Assembly (NCBI RefSeq): GCF_002979915.1
Contig: NZ_PCQA01000001.1
Coordinates: 620,001-684,000 of the forward strand
Direction of reading: 5' to 3'
Origin: Arthrobacter sp. MYb213
GTDB taxonomy: Bacteria > Actinomycetota > Actinomycetes > Actinomycetales > Micrococcaceae
DNA length: 64,000 nucleotides
Made by a program: the position numbers and the translations under genes. The first letter of the stretch is position 1. The number at the start of each line of letters is the position of its first letter. Shown here in pieces: positions 62,959-64,000 of the stretch. Under the pieces are notes generated by a model. It was not told the origin of the DNA. It did not search any database and worked only from the letters and a program-made list of their open reading frames with translations.

Positions 62959-64000
62959 CTTATTTCTCCCCAAAGAAATGGCCCCAGCGCGAGTCGCTAT
63001 TGGACCAACGAGCCCCTGATGTGATTCCCCAAGTTTTACCCCTCTTGGGATCCCACTCCCGAGTTGGCTTAACTATCATCGAAAATTCACTTTAAGTAAA
63101 TAGACAACCGATTAATTCTGTGGTTGATTCCAAAATAATTATGAAGCATTCACTAAAAGATGAACGTCTTCAACTAAATACTTCACTTGGTTACTTTACG
63201 CAACTTAGTCTGACATTACTTCTAAGAATTAAATAGCGGAAACTTTGACCAAAAACATTCCCGATGTCCGATTCGTAATTCTCTTAACAAATATTAAAGC
63301 TGTAATATCAGTGCAGACACTAATGCTTCTTGCAATATAACTTGTTCATACCCCTCGACGTGTCTAGTGAAAATATATTAACGTAAACCGACGCACTGAC
63401 ATTTCTCGGATTAAATCAACGGTGAAATATTTCACTCTAACCGAATTTATTTAGAGTATAGATGGGCACCTATGACGGGTGTCTCAAAAGTATCCTATCG
63501 CGTAAATTCTGCGGCCAAAACTATAAAATAAAATACATTTCAAACCACGCAACCGTCGACCTAATCCGTCACACTGCACATAACTAATGACGTTCTTCGC
63601 ATCATTCCGCAGAGTTTCAATCGAAATATGATCCGGTACGAACGGCTGAAAAATGAATAAATGAACGTTCGGCACGGAGCAATTGGATCTTACTCCAAGT
63701 CAAGTGACCAAACGCAAAGTCCATCGACTTCTCCGCGTCCAGACTCACCCACGTTTGCACGGCCTCCAACGTGATGACACGATTCTGCAATTCGAAATTC
63801 AGCCACACGCATTCAATGTTTTTCTAGTTGGAGGAATGAGTGATCGTTTTGGGATGCCATTTTGTGTTTACGATCAGTATGTTTTCGCATTTTTCCCATA
63901 CCCGACTTTGTACGCCGTCTCTTCCTAACCGCTACGCACCTCGCCCGCGACGAGCACCCTTGTGGCATCGTCAGCGAAAGGCGCTATCAGTATCTCCAAT
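62959..64000. other. AT-rich intergenic region upstream of the peroxidase
   Basis: About a kilobase with low GC, clearly below the average of the window, and no supported gene. Short frames (63683-63928 + and 63617-63808 -) lack motifs. It must contain the peroxidase promoter and probably its regulatory sites; no clear motif stands out. Confidence 0.45.
63925..64000 (-). CDS. Possible 3' end of a gene entering from the right
   Basis: A minus-strand frame of 24 codons runs in from the window edge and ends in TAG at 63925, with the ending APFADDATRVLVAGEVRSG. Base composition rises from AT-rich to GC-rich exactly here, which suggests coding sequence. Too short to assign a function. Confidence 0.3.
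   Translation of the reverse strand, partial: LEILIAPFADDATRVLVAGEVRSG

Noticed and set aside
63683-63928. 81-codon frame in the AT-rich region at the right end
   Set aside because: No family features or ribosome site; composition fits non-coding DNA.

Overview
The window looks like chromosomal DNA of a moderately GC-rich actinobacterium, most likely a member of the Micrococcaceae (Arthrobacter/Glutamicibacter type). I infer this from the codon use, an IdeR/DtxR-type iron box, many GTG starts and the set of small actinobacterial families (DUF4235, DUF4383, DUF6480, PRC-DUF2382, heme-oxygenase-like plus CDGSH). I see no rRNA, tRNA, CRISPR array, insertion sequence or prophage gene. No database search was possible: family names rest on recognised motifs.

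0-9.6 kb: a translationally coupled pair for a multicopper-oxidase-like secreted protein, a free-standing acyl-CoA synthetase, an unrecognised 393-residue protein, and a siderophore uptake locus. That locus has two FecCD permeases diverging from a binding lipoprotein around an iron box, and no ATPase. 9.5-15.4 kb: a PhzF-like isomerase, then a compact catabolic operon (GntP-type permease, class III CoA-transferase, HMG-CoA-lyase-like enzyme) facing an IclR regulator. It could be a minimal pathway for a free branched dicarboxylic acid. 15.7-17.3 kb: the housekeeping gene ffh.

17.5-48.3 kb: a long stress-response region. It contains a Gsp39-like dehydrogenase, a Gsp26-like flavin protein, CsbD, Dps, a pyruvate-oxidase-like enzyme, a large-subunit catalase, two YbdK-type carboxylate-amine ligases, a diiron/CDGSH redox pair, a four-gene glycosyltransferase cluster and many small acidic or membrane proteins. 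Three copies of an unrecognised 146-residue protein family are scattered through it. A one-lobed binding lipoprotein coupled to a CDF metal transporter lies near its right end.

48.4-64 kb: an ammonium transporter, a coiled-coil lipoprotein, 3-methyladenine DNA glycosylase, then a cell-surface region. The latter has an M23 endopeptidase-like protein with a long Pro/Ser/Lys tail, a small lipoprotein, a CDP-glycerol glycerophosphotransferase-like enzyme, a TagE-like glycosyltransferase and a giant secreted heme peroxidase. The peroxidase has RTX repeats and, unusually, three cell-wall-binding type 2 repeats inserted inside its peroxidase domain. The polymer genes beside it are AT-richer than their surroundings and may have been acquired.

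The strongest candidates for undescribed biology are the nested peroxidase with its neighbouring wall-polymer genes, the three-copy 146-residue family, the half-size binding protein coupled to a CDF transporter, and the short CoA-transferase/lyase operon.
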